From assembly GCA_019454985.1 (NCBI GenBank), contig JACFNF010000024.1, forward strand, positions 1 to 35,375: 35,375 nucleotides of DNA. Reading direction: 5' to 3'. Positions 25,650 through 34,190 of the stretch are shown here, piece by piece. Position 1 is the first letter of the stretch. Every line of letters starts with the position of its first letter. A model generated the notes under the pieces. It ran no database searches, was not told where the DNA came from, and was given only the letters and a program-made list of their open reading frames with translations. A program made the position numbers and the translations under genes. The stretch comes from Bacteroidales bacterium. GTDB taxonomy: Bacteria; Bacteroidota; Bacteroidia; Bacteroidales; F082.

Positions 25650-27614
25650 ATGGTTTCAATTCAGAACCTCAGCATGCATTTTACGGGGGAAGATCTTTTT
25701 TCGGCTATCAATTTTCTCATCCGTGAAAAAGATCGAATTGGGCTTACCGGTAAAAATGGAGCAGGGAAAACCACTCTGATGAAAATTATTGTGGGTCTGG
25801 AACAGCCTCATAAAGGTGAAGTTGTAGTTCCTGAAAGTGTCAGGATTGGGTATTTACCTCAGGAAAAAGTTCTTCAGAGCCAAAAAACTGTACTCGATGA
25901 GGCCATGGAAGCTTTTGGCGAAATCTTTGAAATCGAAAGACGGATTGCTGCTTTGGAAAAAGAACTCAATGAGCGTTCTGATTATACCAGCAATAGCTAT
26001 CAACACCTGTTAAACCAGCTTTCTTTGTTAAATGAACATTTGGTCATGCTTGGTTCGCATAGTATGCGAGGCGATGCTGAGCAGGTTCTTACCGGCCTGG
26101 GCTTTTCACATGAGGATATGGAGCGGCCGATGAACGAGTTTAGTATTGGTTGGCAGATGCGGGTTGAGTTGGCTAAATTGCTTTTAAAAAAGCCGGAGCT
26201 TCTACTTTTAGACGAGCCGACTAACCATCTCGACATTGAATCAATCCAATGGTTGGAACAATTTCTCGAAAACTATTATGGTGCGGTCATGCTTGTTTCG
26301 CACGATCGTGCATTTCTTGATCAAGTTACAAAACGAACGATCGAGATAAGTCAGGGAAAGATTTACGACTACAAATGTTCATATACAGAATATGTTGAAA
26401 AACGATTGCAACGCATTGAAACAATGACTGCTGCTGCGGAAAATCAGCAAAAAGAGATCAAAGAGATCGAACGGTTTATAGAGCGTTTCAGATATAAAGC
26501 AACTAAGGCAAAGCAGGTTCAAAGCCGCATCAAGCTCCTCGAAAAGATGGACGAAATTATCGTGGATGAAATGGATCAAAAAGCTATTCATTTCAAATTT
26601 CCGCCTGCTCCTCACTCAGGAAGTGTTGTACTGCATTTGAATTCTATTTCGAAATCGTATGGCTCGCTGCAGGTTCTCAAAGACCTGAATATGTCTGTTT
26701 TGCGCGGTGAGAAAGTGGCCTTTGTTGGTCGGAATGGCGAAGGAAAATCAACATTGGCAAAAATCATTGTCGGAGCTTTGGATTTTGAAGGCGAGTTAAA
26801 ATACGGCCATTTGGTCAAATTGGGTTATTATGCTCAAAATCAACATGAAATGCTTGATTTGGAGAAAACCGCTTTCGAAACTCTTGATGATGTAGCAACC
26901 GGCGAGGTCAGGACCCGGATAAAAGGTATTCTGGGAGCTTTTCTTTTCAGCGGCGAAGCCATTAATAAAAAAGTAAAGGTGCTGTCGGGCGGCGAAAAGG
27001 CCCGTTTGTCACTCGCGAAAATGCTGCTTGAACCAACGAACTTGCTCGTATTAGACGAGCCAACCAACCACCTTGATATGCAATCGAAAGATATCCTGAA
27101 AAATGCACTGATACAATACGATGGATCTTTAATTATTGTGAGTCACGATCGGGATTTTTTGGCCGGACTAACTGATAAGGTGTTTGAGTTTAAAAAGCCT
27201 GAAGTTCGCGAATATATTGGTGATATTTATGATTTTTTGCGTGAACGGGAGATAAAAAGTCTAAAAGATTTAGAGAAGACACCACTTGTTCAGCAAAAAG
27301 AACTCAAAGATGAATTTGTGTCGGATATGAAACAGAAATGGGAAAGGAAAAAGGTGTTGGAACGTGACAAACGTAAACTTGAAAAAGATATCGAGCGCAT
27401 TGAAACTGAGATTAATCAATCGGAAACACAACTTAATGCGCTCGACGAGATGCTGGCCAATCCCGAAAATCATCAGTCGCAGAGCTTTGACAAACAATGG
27501 TATGAGGCTTATGAGCTGCTTAAACAGCGTCTTGCTGATGACATGATGCAATGGGAGAAATTACATCTCCAGTTGGACGAGATCACAGCTGAAATAGCTG
27601 CTCTTATCTCGTAA
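25650..27614 (+). CDS. ABC-F family ATP-binding protein
   Basis: A 654-residue cytoplasmic protein with two ABC ATPase domains and no membrane segment, the layout of ABC-F proteins, which act at the ribosomal E site (EttA, Uup, YfmR and YdiF relatives). Domain 1: Walker A GKNGAGKTT (34-42), Walker B LLLLDEPTNHLD (about 184-194), VSHDRAFLD. Linker of about 80 charged residues (about 240-320), where the tRNA-interaction motif lies in the family. Domain 2: Walker A GRNGEGKST (360-368), signature LSGGEKARLSLAKM (about 445), Walker B LLVLDEPTNHLD, VSHDRDFL. The C-terminal tail (about 540-654) is a charged coiled coil like that of Uup. The first signature reads FSIGWQMR where SGGW or SGGQ is usual. 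A TATTTTTG box at 25550 may be its promoter. Whether it gives antibiotic resistance or only aids translation cannot be told. Confidence 0.93.
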   Translation: MVSIQNLSMHFTGEDLFSAINFLIREKDRIGLTGKNGAGKTTLMKIIVGLEQPHKGEVVVPESVRIGYLPQEKVLQSQKTVLDEAMEAFGEIFEIERRIAALEKELNERSDYTSNSYQHLLNQLSLLNEHLVMLGSHSMRGDAEQVLTGLGFSHEDMERPMNEFSIGWQMRVELAKLLLKKPELLLLDEPTNHLDIESIQWLEQFLENYYGAVMLVSHDRAFLDQVTKRTIEISQGKIYDYKCSYTEYVEKRLQRIETMTAAAENQQKEIKEIERFIERFRYKATKAKQVQSRIKLLEKMDEIIVDEMDQKAIHFKFPPAPHSGSVVLHLNSISKSYGSLQVLKDLNMSVLRGEKVAFVGRNGEGKSTLAKIIVGALDFEGELKYGHLVKLGYYAQNQHEMLDLEKTAFETLDDVATGEVRTRIKGILGAFLFSGEAINKKVKVLSGGEKARLSLAKMLLEPTNLLVLDEPTNHLDMQSKDILKNALIQYDGSLIIVSHDRDFLAGLTDKVFEFKKPEVREYIGDIYDFLREREIKSLKDLEKTPLVQQKELKDEFVSDMKQKWERKKVLERDKRKLEKDIERIETEINQSETQLNALDEMLANPENHQSQSFDKQWYEAYELLKQRLADDMMQWEKLHLQLDEITAEIAALIS

Positions 27615-27617
27615 TGA

Positions 27618-28595
27618 TTAACGGTTTCGGGAATAAAGACTTTCTATAAAAAACTGCAGATCTTTTTTCCTTTCCGAAGCAACTCGAATGCTTTCAAGAT
27701 GAACCAGACTTTTTTCATAATAGGTCTGCATGGCGTCTATTGTATGTTTTTTGACGTTTACCTGATCGAAAATTGCCATTACCTCTTTCACTTTCTGGTT
27801 TGAATTTGCGTGATTATCAACAGTGAAAAGAGCCTTTAGTTTTTGTGACTGATCTTTGTCGGCAAGTTGAAGTGCCTTTAGGTAAAGGTATGTTTTTTTG
27901 TTGGATCTGATATCGCCTCCCAATTGTTTACCAAATACGCTTTGATCGCCATAAGCATCAAGCAGGTCGTCCTGAAGTTGAAAAGCAATTCCGAAATCGA
28001 GGCCAAAATTGTAGATTTCTTCGATGTCGTTTGGGCTGGCTTCAGCAATTAACGCACCGATTTTCAAACTTGAACCAAGCAATACAGCCGTTTTAAGTGT
28101 GATCATCCGAACATAATCCTCAATCTCCACCATGTCCGATTCTTCAAAATCCATATCCATTTGCTGGCCTTCACAAACCTCAATAGCGACCTTACTGAGT
28201 GTTTCAAGCACGCCTTTGATATAGCGAGGCTGGGTTTTCATGGCATATTGGTAGGCAATGGCAAACATTGTGTCGCCCGAGAGGATGGCAATATCGGAAT
28301 TCCATTTTTTGTAAACCGTTTCAAAACCCCGACGAAGTGGAGCTTTATCCATGATATCATCGTGCACCAGAGTGAAGTTGTGAAACATTTCCATTGCCAG
28401 TGCAGGATATTTCACATCGTCAATATTGCCTTGAAACAATTCGCAGGCAAGCAGCGCCAGAATGGGGCGGATGCGTTTGCCTTTTTGCGACATGACATAG
28501 TCAATGGGCGCGTAAAGTCGCTCTGGTTTTTTATCGAAGTCCTGTTCGGCTATGAGGATGTTAATCAGGGTTTCGAGCCCGGTGATACGGTTCAT
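27618..28595 (-). CDS. Polyprenyl (isoprenyl) diphosphate synthase
   Basis: Condenses isopentenyl diphosphate with an allylic diphosphate, in the cytoplasm or at the membrane, to supply quinone side chains or other isoprenoids. The 325-residue product has both aspartate-rich metal sites: DDIMD at 79-83 (in LVHDDIMDKAPLRRG) and DDLLD at 209-213 (in QLQDDLLDAYGD). The substrate-binding KGKRIRP is at 38-44. The first site lacks the two-residue insertion of bacterial FPP synthases and has Phe74 five residues before it. In related enzymes this favours a short C15-C20 product, but that is inference. It is the last gene of a minus-strand operon, three bases after rfbA, and runs tail to tail with the ABC-F gene across a three-base gap. 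Confidence 0.93.
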   Translation of the reverse strand: MNRITGLETLINILIAEQDFDKKPERLYAPIDYVMSQKGKRIRPILALLACELFQGNIDDVKYPALAMEMFHNFTLVHDDIMDKAPLRRGFETVYKKWNSDIAILSGDTMFAIAYQYAMKTQPRYIKGVLETLSKVAIEVCEGQQMDMDFEESDMVEIEDYVRMITLKTAVLLGSSLKIGALIAEASPNDIEEIYNFGLDFGIAFQLQDDLLDAYGDQSVFGKQLGGDIRSNKKTYLYLKALQLADKDQSQKLKALFTVDNHANSNQKVKEVMAIFDQVNVKKHTIDAMQTYYEKSLVHLESIRVASERKKDLQFFIESLYSRNR

Positions 28596-28598
28596 GTT

Positions 28599-29459
28599 TT
28601 ATTTGATAAGATTAATAAGGTATTGTCCATAGCCACTTTTCATCAGAGGCCCGGCAAGACGCTGAAGTTGTTCTGCGTTGATAAACCCTTTGTTGTATGC
28701 CACTTCTTCGATGCAGCCGACTTTCAGCCCCTGACGGTGTTCAATCACTTCCACAAATTGTGAAGCTTGCAATAGCGATTCAAAAGTGCCTGTGTCGAGC
28801 CAGGCGGTTCCTCGCCCCAAAATCCCCACTTTGAGTAAACCTTTCTCAAGGTAATACTTGTTTACATCGGTGATTTCATATTCGCCGCGGGCGCTTGGGC
28901 GGATATTTTTGGCCACCTCAACCACACTGTTGTCGTAAAAATATAAGCCGGGAACAGCGTAATTCGATTTCGGATTTTTCGGCTTCTCTTCGATAGAGAT
29001 AGCTTTGTTGTTCTCATCAAAAGTGACTACACCATAGCGCTCGGGATCGGCTACGTGATAGGCAAATACAACACCGCCAGTTGGATCGTTGTTTTGCATG
29101 AGCGTTTGCTGTAACCCACTGCCATAGAATATATTATCGCCAAGAACAAGTGCGGCTTTATCACGTCCGATAAATTGCTCACCAATGACGAAGGCCTGGG
29201 CAAGCCCGTTAGGGATGGCTTGTTCGGCATAAGAAAAACTGCAGCCTAACGATTGCCCATCGCCCAGTAGGCGGCGAAAGTTCGGCAAATCCTGCGGTGT
29301 GGAGATAATCAGAATTTCGTTGATGCCGGCCATCATCAGAATCGAAAGCGGATAATAGATCATTGGCTTGTCGTAGATGGGCATCAGTTGTTTGCTCACG
29401 GCGAGGGTTAAGGGATGGAGCCGCGTGCCGGAACCGCCTGCTAAAATAATTCCTTTCAT
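28599..29459 (-). CDS. rfbA: Glucose-1-phosphate thymidylyltransferase
   Basis: Joins dTTP and glucose 1-phosphate to give dTDP-glucose, the first step toward dTDP-rhamnose and other O-antigen or capsule sugars; cytoplasmic. The 286-residue length fits RmlA (about 290). It has the nucleotide-binding [11 protein letters not shown] at residues 8-18, then [18 protein letters not shown], the LGDNIFYG loop and the EEKP motif with its lysine ([21 protein letters not shown]). DTGTFESLL lies near the C-terminus. It sits between the RND-type gene (11 bases upstream) and the prenyl synthase (three bases downstream), so the three are probably co-transcribed. The rest of the rhamnose pathway (rfbBCD) is not in this window. 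Confidence 0.95.
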   Translation of the reverse strand: MKGIILAGGSGTRLHPLTLAVSKQLMPIYDKPMIYYPLSILMMAGINEILIISTPQDLPNFRRLLGDGQSLGCSFSYAEQAIPNGLAQAFVIGEQFIGRDKAALVLGDNIFYGSGLQQTLMQNNDPTGGVVFAYHVADPERYGVVTFDENNKAISIEEKPKNPKSNYAVPGLYFYDNSVVEVAKNIRPSARGEYEITDVNKYYLEKGLLKVGILGRGTAWLDTGTFESLLQASQFVEVIEHRQGLKVGCIEEVAYNKGFINAEQLQRLAGPLMKSGYGQYLINLIK

Positions 29460-29470
29460 GAGAGTGTTTT

Positions 29471-31873
29471 TTAATTGATTAAAGATGAAGTGGGTTGGTC
29501 TTTTTCAATGCCCTCAATCGGAGTTTCATCGTCTTCATCGGGCATCTCGAGTATAGGCTCAGTAAATGATTTTCTGGTGCCCCACTTGTCAAAGGTAAGC
29601 AGGAGCGAAGGTAGAAGGAATAGGTTGGCTAAAACAGCAACCAATAGGGTGAATGAAACCAGAAAACCCAGGGCTACAGTACCGCCAAACGAGGAGAGCG
29701 TGAAAATAGCAAATCCACAAAACAGCACGATGGCCGTATAAATCATCGAAAAACCTGTTTCGAGCAAAGCGCCAATCACCGACTCGTGTATCTTCCAGTG
29801 ATGGATTTTTAATTGCTGGCGATAGCGCGAAAGAAAGTGAATCGTATTGTCAACACTGATGCCCAGCGCCACACTAAAGATAAGAATGGTGGAAGGTTTA
29901 ATCGGTATCCCGACATACCCCATCATTGCAGCGGTGAGCAATTGTGGGAACAGGTTGGGAATCATCGAGATGACAATCATCTTGAACGACGAAAACCTTA
30001 GCGCCATCAGCAAAGCGATGATAGCCATGGCCAGCATGAGCGACGAGATCAGGTTGTTTACTAAATAATTGGTGCCTTTCAGGAAAACCAAACTCGTGCC
30101 GGTGCGCGTTACCGTAAAGTCGCTGGGATTGAAAATCGAATCAATCACCGGAATAAGACTCTTTTCAATGCTGTCAATCTGCCGGGTGTTGACATTGGCC
30201 AATTGAACGCTGATGCGGGTTTGCTGAAGGGTTGTGTCAACAAATGAATTGAGAATGGTGCGTTTGTCGCTTTTAAAATCAGGAATATACGAAAGAATGA
30301 AATTCCGCTCCTGATTGTTTGGTAAACTGTAAAATGCCGGATCACCATTGAAAAATCCCTGTTTGGCAAATTTCACAATCTCCACGATGGAGAGTGGTTT
30401 GCTCATTTGCGGATAACGCGCCAGACTGTCCTGTAACTGCTCAATTTTTTGTATTGTTGACGCACGAAGTATGCCTTTCTTTTTATGCGTGTCAATGCTA
30501 ATTTCAAAAGGCATGACCCCCTTGAAGTGTTTCTCGAAAAACATCAGGTCTTTATACAACTGTTCTTTGTGTGAAATATCGTCAACCACATTGCCTGTTG
30601 TTTTGAGCAGTGAAATGCCAATCACACCGGCTATGGCTAATGATATTGTAACAAAATATACAGCATTTCGCCTGTTAACCACCACGAAGGCAATCTTTTT
30701 TAAAACATGGTTGATATTTCCCTTTTCAAAATGCTGATAATGCTTTGGCTTGGGAGGGGGTAAATAACTGAAAATGATCGGGATAAGAAATAAGCTTAAC
30801 AAATAAGCCACAAAAATATTGATGGCGGCAATGATGCCAAACTGTACCAACATTTCGTTGCGGGTAATGACAAATGAGGCAAAGCCGGCAGCCGTGGTTG
30901 CGTTGGTCAGGAAATTGGCCGAACCGATAGACCGAATCACACGCGAAAGCGCTTTAACTTTATTGCCATGTGCTAAAAATTCTCCGTAATATTTGTTTAG
31001 CAGAAAAATTGAGTTTTCAACCCCGATCACAATCATCAGCGCTGGCAGAATACCGGTCAGAATAGTGATTTTATATCCGAAAATTCCCATCAGACCGAAC
31101 ATAAAAATAACGGTGATTATGACGATCAGGATGATAAATCCCATGTTTCCGGCCGAACGGAAAAAGGCGTAAAGAATGCCAAAGGCAATGCCAATCGCTA
31201 AAAAAGTGAACAAGATTAACTCGTGCTGTATTTTTTGCGAGGTGATGGTACGGATATACGGAAGGCCGGAGTAATGAAGCGGCACATTGAATTTTTCAGT
31301 GTAAGTATCGAGCGTGTTTTTGATTTCGGATACTACACCGATGCGATTTTTAGAGTTCAGCACCTTTTTGTCCAACGTAATCATCATCATGCTCACATTG
31401 GAATCTTTATTAAAAAGCAGGCCATCGTAGAATGGGAGGTTGTAAATATGATTCTTCAATGAGTCGAGTTGCTCTTGAGTATCAGGCATTTTTTCAATCA
31501 ATGGTTTGAAATCGAACTTTTTGCGCTCGTCGTTTCTGACAAGGGTGTACATTCGTCCAATCGAAACGACTTCTTCTACTCCATTGACAGCCCGCACTTT
31601 TTCAGTGAGATCGTGCCAGGTGACAAAACGTTCCAGATCAAAAAGATGCTCGTCCTGCACTCCCACAAACATCACACTGCCATCTTGGCCAAAAGTCTCC
31701 TTGAATTTTTCATAAACCACATTCACCGTATCATTGGCCGGAAGCATTCGTGCAAAATCGTACGACATTTTTACGTTTGAGCCTTTCCAACCCATGAAAA
31801 TGGTCAATAATCCAATTGCGATCAATATCGCCAGGCGATCCCTTAAGATAAATCTAACTAATAAGTTCCACAT
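29471..31873 (-). CDS. RND superfamily / MMPL-type membrane protein
   Basis: An 800-residue inner-membrane protein of the RND exporter superfamily. Two halves each have one transmembrane segment, a large external domain and a group of about five membrane segments. The first half has a helix with [14 protein letters not shown] (about residue 281) and the second [18 protein letters not shown] (about 670), the paired proton-relay-region motifs of MMPL and HpnN-like proteins. The tail is acidic and cytoplasmic. I start at ATG 31873 ([17 protein letters not shown]), which puts the first membrane helix at the N-terminus. A longer reading to 32203 would run about 180 bases into the divergent lipoprotein gene and add an implausible cysteine-rich extension. 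It is the first gene of the operon with rfbA and the prenyl synthase. The substrate is unknown; lipid or hopanoid-like transport is typical of relatives. Confidence 0.88.
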   Translation of the reverse strand: MWNLLVRFILRDRLAILIAIGLLTIFMGWKGSNVKMSYDFARMLPANDTVNVVYEKFKETFGQDGSVMFVGVQDEHLFDLERFVTWHDLTEKVRAVNGVEEVVSIGRMYTLVRNDERKKFDFKPLIEKMPDTQEQLDSLKNHIYNLPFYDGLLFNKDSNVSMMMITLDKKVLNSKNRIGVVSEIKNTLDTYTEKFNVPLHYSGLPYIRTITSQKIQHELILFTFLAIGIAFGILYAFFRSAGNMGFIILIVIITVIFMFGLMGIFGYKITILTGILPALMIVIGVENSIFLLNKYYGEFLAHGNKVKALSRVIRSIGSANFLTNATTAAGFASFVITRNEMLVQFGIIAAINIFVAYLLSLFLIPIIFSYLPPPKPKHYQHFEKGNINHVLKKIAFVVVNRRNAVYFVTISLAIAGVIGISLLKTTGNVVDDISHKEQLYKDLMFFEKHFKGVMPFEISIDTHKKKGILRASTIQKIEQLQDSLARYPQMSKPLSIVEIVKFAKQGFFNGDPAFYSLPNNQERNFILSYIPDFKSDKRTILNSFVDTTLQQTRISVQLANVNTRQIDSIEKSLIPVIDSIFNPSDFTVTRTGTSLVFLKGTNYLVNNLISSLMLAMAIIALLMALRFSSFKMIVISMIPNLFPQLLTAAMMGYVGIPIKPSTILIFSVALGISVDNTIHFLSRYRQQLKIHHWKIHESVIGALLETGFSMIYTAIVLFCGFAIFTLSSFGGTVALGFLVSFTLLVAVLANLFLLPSLLLTFDKWGTRKSFTEPILEMPDEDDETPIEGIEKDQPTSSLIN

Positions 31874-32023
31874 TTCCAATAGATTAGTATAGCGAAGCAG
31901 CGCTGCCTTAAGGTTGATCCGCTCGAAAATTTGAAGTTCCGAAATTAGAATAATAATTTTATATAAAAAAATGGCGCAATCTTTGCATTCGGGAATCTGA
32001 TCGAAACCGAAAACAAACGAACG

Positions 32024-33199
32024 ATGAAACTGAAAAATAGCCTCTTGCTCATACTTTTTGCCGCATATTTTTCGGCATGCCAGTCGCCGGCACGACTTAT
32101 CCAACATGGAGATAACGATAAGGCATTTAAGGTGTTGGCAAAGAAAATGTATAAAAATAATCCGCGCGAAAAGCATCTGAGCCTGCTGCAACAAAGCCTC
32201 CAAGCTGCCAATGAGACGGATTTATCACAAATCCGTTATTTGAAAATGAGTGGCGAGCCATCGGCCTGGCCCGATATTTTTGATCTTTACCGCCATTTCG
32301 ACGACCGGCAGCTCATTGCCCGAAACCTTCCTCAGCGGGTGAAAGATATAATTCATTTTCAGCCTGTTGATATTGCAGCTGATTTGGTTTTTGCCAAAAA
32401 TAAGGCACAGGAATATCTTTTTGCCAAAGCAAACCAATTGCTTTCAACCAAAGACCGCAATGATGCAGCCCAAGCTTTGGAAATGCTTGACAGGCTGAGA
32501 CGGATTTCGCCCGATTATCCCGGCCTCAACACCATCATGAGGGATGCCGAAATACAGGCTACAAAACGCGTTTATGTTGAGTTTGTCAATGAATCGGGGG
32601 CGCCTCTGCCTGATGAAATCATCCGGCAAATAATGCAAATCCCCACTGCCCGTCTCGATGAGAAATTACTTGCTTTTGACCTCACACCACGAAGAGATCT
32701 CAACTATGATGGCAAGGTGGAAGTTTTGCTCACAGGTATCGCCGTCTCACCCGAAAGGGTTGATCGTCGCCAGTTTACCGAGAAAAAGGAAATTCAGGAT
32801 GGTAAACAACCTAAACGCGATGCCCGAGGCAATATCCTTTACGACTCAACCGGAAAGGTGATCGAAGAACCGCGCTACCGCTTGGTTGAAGCAATGGTGA
32901 ACGAGGTGACGCTGAACAAAGAAGCTGTTCTCTCGGTAAAACTCGACTTTCTGCAACTTCCTTCCAGACGAATTTTGGATCACTCTGCTACCGATATCGT
33001 GCAATCTTTTGTGTATCGGTTTGCAACGGTGAATGGCGATTTGCGGGCCTGCAGCCCTGAAATCCTGAAACTGACAAAACTCGAACCGTTGCCTTTCCCA
33101 ACCGATGCCCAAATGATTTTTGATGCCGCAGGCAACCTCAACAAATGGTTGGTGGATGAACTGATGCGAAAAAAGAGTCTGATGCGTGGAGGCTATTGA
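32024..33199 (+). CDS. Predicted lipoprotein of unknown function
   Basis: A 391-residue product starting with a lipoprotein signal: MKLKNSLLLILFAAYFSACQ with the lipid-acceptor cysteine at 19. The residues after Cys (QSP) give no clear inner- or outer-membrane verdict. Residues about 25-155 are helical and resemble TPR-like packing (KAFKVLAKKMYKNNP, AAQALEMLDRLRRISPDYPG). Residues about 170-391 look like mixed alpha/beta with a charged stretch near 260-280 (KEIQDGKQPKRDARGNILYD). I do not recognise a named family. It is divergent from the RND operon across 150 bases, and the dehydrogenase gene starts 13 bases beyond its stop, so the two are probably co-transcribed. It may be a Bacteroidota-specific envelope protein. 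Confidence 0.82.
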   Translation: MKLKNSLLLILFAAYFSACQSPARLIQHGDNDKAFKVLAKKMYKNNPREKHLSLLQQSLQAANETDLSQIRYLKMSGEPSAWPDIFDLYRHFDDRQLIARNLPQRVKDIIHFQPVDIAADLVFAKNKAQEYLFAKANQLLSTKDRNDAAQALEMLDRLRRISPDYPGLNTIMRDAEIQATKRVYVEFVNESGAPLPDEIIRQIMQIPTARLDEKLLAFDLTPRRDLNYDGKVEVLLTGIAVSPERVDRRQFTEKKEIQDGKQPKRDARGNILYDSTGKVIEEPRYRLVEAMVNEVTLNKEAVLSVKLDFLQLPSRRILDHSATDIVQSFVYRFATVNGDLRACSPEILKLTKLEPLPFPTDAQMIFDAAGNLNKWLVDELMRKKSLMRGGY

Positions 33200-33212
33200 A
33201 ACTCATGTTACA

Positions 33213-34154
33213 ATGAAAAAAGTACTGTTTATTGATACAGCCCATCCGGTTTTGCGTGAAGAGCTGATCGCAATGGGTTTTGAGTGTGACAGCCCCGAAG
33301 GACTGTCTTACGATGATTATCAGAGAATCATCTCTGATTATGAAGGTGTTATCATTCGCAGCAAAGTGCCGCTCGATGCACCTTTGCTGCAAAATGCCGC
33401 TTCGCTCCGTTTCATTGCCCGTGTTGGCGCCGGTATGGAGAACATTGACGTTAAGCAAGCTGCCCAACAGGGCATTGTGTGCCTGAATGCTCCCGAAGGA
33501 AACCGGAATGCTGTGGCTGAACATGCTCTGGGAATGTTACTTGCCTTGATGAACAACCTTCTTCGAGTTGACGCTCAGGTGCGAAAGGGCATCTGGATTC
33601 GCGCTGAAAATCGTGGTTACGAAATTCAGGGGAAAACGGTGGGTATCATCGGCTATGGAAATACCGGAAGCGCCTTCGCAAAGAAACTTCAAGGCTTCGG
33701 CGCTTCCGTGTTGGCTTACGATAAATATAAAACGGGCTTTTCGGATGAAAATGTTGTGGAAAGCACCATGCAGCGAATCTTTGAGGAAGCCGATATCCTG
33801 AGCCTTCATTTGCCTCTCACGGAAGAAACTTTAGGTTTGGTGGATGACAATTACCTGCAACGTTTTTCCAAACCCATCTGGCTGGTGAATACGGCGCGCG
33901 GCCCCATTGTGAAAACGACAGATTTGGTTCACCATCTCCAAAATGGTAAAGTCAGGGGTGCTTGTTTAGATGTGCTTGAGTATGAGAAGTTTTCGTTTGA
34001 AGACCTGCGTCAGAATGAATTACCCGATGCTTTTGCCAGATTGCTGAGTTTGCCCAATGTGCTGTTAAGTCCCCATATTGCCGGTTGGACACACGAATCA
34101 CATTACCTGATGGCCAAGGTGCTCACTGATAAAATACGACAGCTTTATGCTTAA
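33213..34154 (+). CDS. D-2-hydroxyacid dehydrogenase, phosphoglycerate dehydrogenase-like
   Basis: A 313-residue NAD-dependent enzyme of the D-isomer 2-hydroxyacid dehydrogenase family. It has a Rossmann GIIGYGNTGSAFAKKL (about 144-159) with an acidic residue after the second strand (VLAYDKYK), the catalytic arginine in VNTARGPIV (about 224-232), and the catalytic histidine in SPHIAGWTHES (about 286). IARVGAGMENIDV lies in the substrate domain. There is no ACT domain, so if it is SerA-like (3-phosphoglycerate oxidation, serine synthesis) it is the short form. A general hydroxyacid reductase is possible. I start at ATG 33213 (MKKVLFIDTAHP). A GTG nine codons upstream (33186) would overlap the lipoprotein gene. 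A strong terminator follows directly. Confidence 0.88.
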   Translation: MKKVLFIDTAHPVLREELIAMGFECDSPEGLSYDDYQRIISDYEGVIIRSKVPLDAPLLQNAASLRFIARVGAGMENIDVKQAAQQGIVCLNAPEGNRNAVAEHALGMLLALMNNLLRVDAQVRKGIWIRAENRGYEIQGKTVGIIGYGNTGSAFAKKLQGFGASVLAYDKYKTGFSDENVVESTMQRIFEEADILSLHLPLTEETLGLVDDNYLQRFSKPIWLVNTARGPIVKTTDLVHHLQNGKVRGACLDVLEYEKFSFEDLRQNELPDAFARLLSLPNVLLSPHIAGWTHESHYLMAKVLTDKIRQLYA

Positions 34155-34188
34155 AAACACAAAGGAGCCATCGGCTCCTTTGTGTTTT
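34154..34188. terminator. Bidirectional terminator between convergent genes
   Basis: A perfect 16-base inverted repeat, AAAACACAAAGGAGCC and GGCTCCTTTGTGTTTT, around a three-base ATC loop. A on one side and T on the other give a U-tail in either direction. It fills the whole 36-base gap between the dehydrogenase and phosphofructokinase genes and overlaps the dehydrogenase stop codon by one base. Confidence 0.95.
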
Positions 34189-34190
34189 AT

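Noticed and set aside
31874..32203. Longer N-terminus of the RND-type protein, starting at 32203
   Set aside because: It would overlap the divergent lipoprotein gene by about 180 bases, and the added residues are cysteine-rich and unlike the family. ATG 31873 puts the first membrane helix in the expected place.
33186..33212. GTG start for the dehydrogenase nine codons upstream
   Set aside because: It overlaps the end of the lipoprotein gene and adds residues with no family counterpart. MKKVLFIDTAHP is a normal start for the fold.
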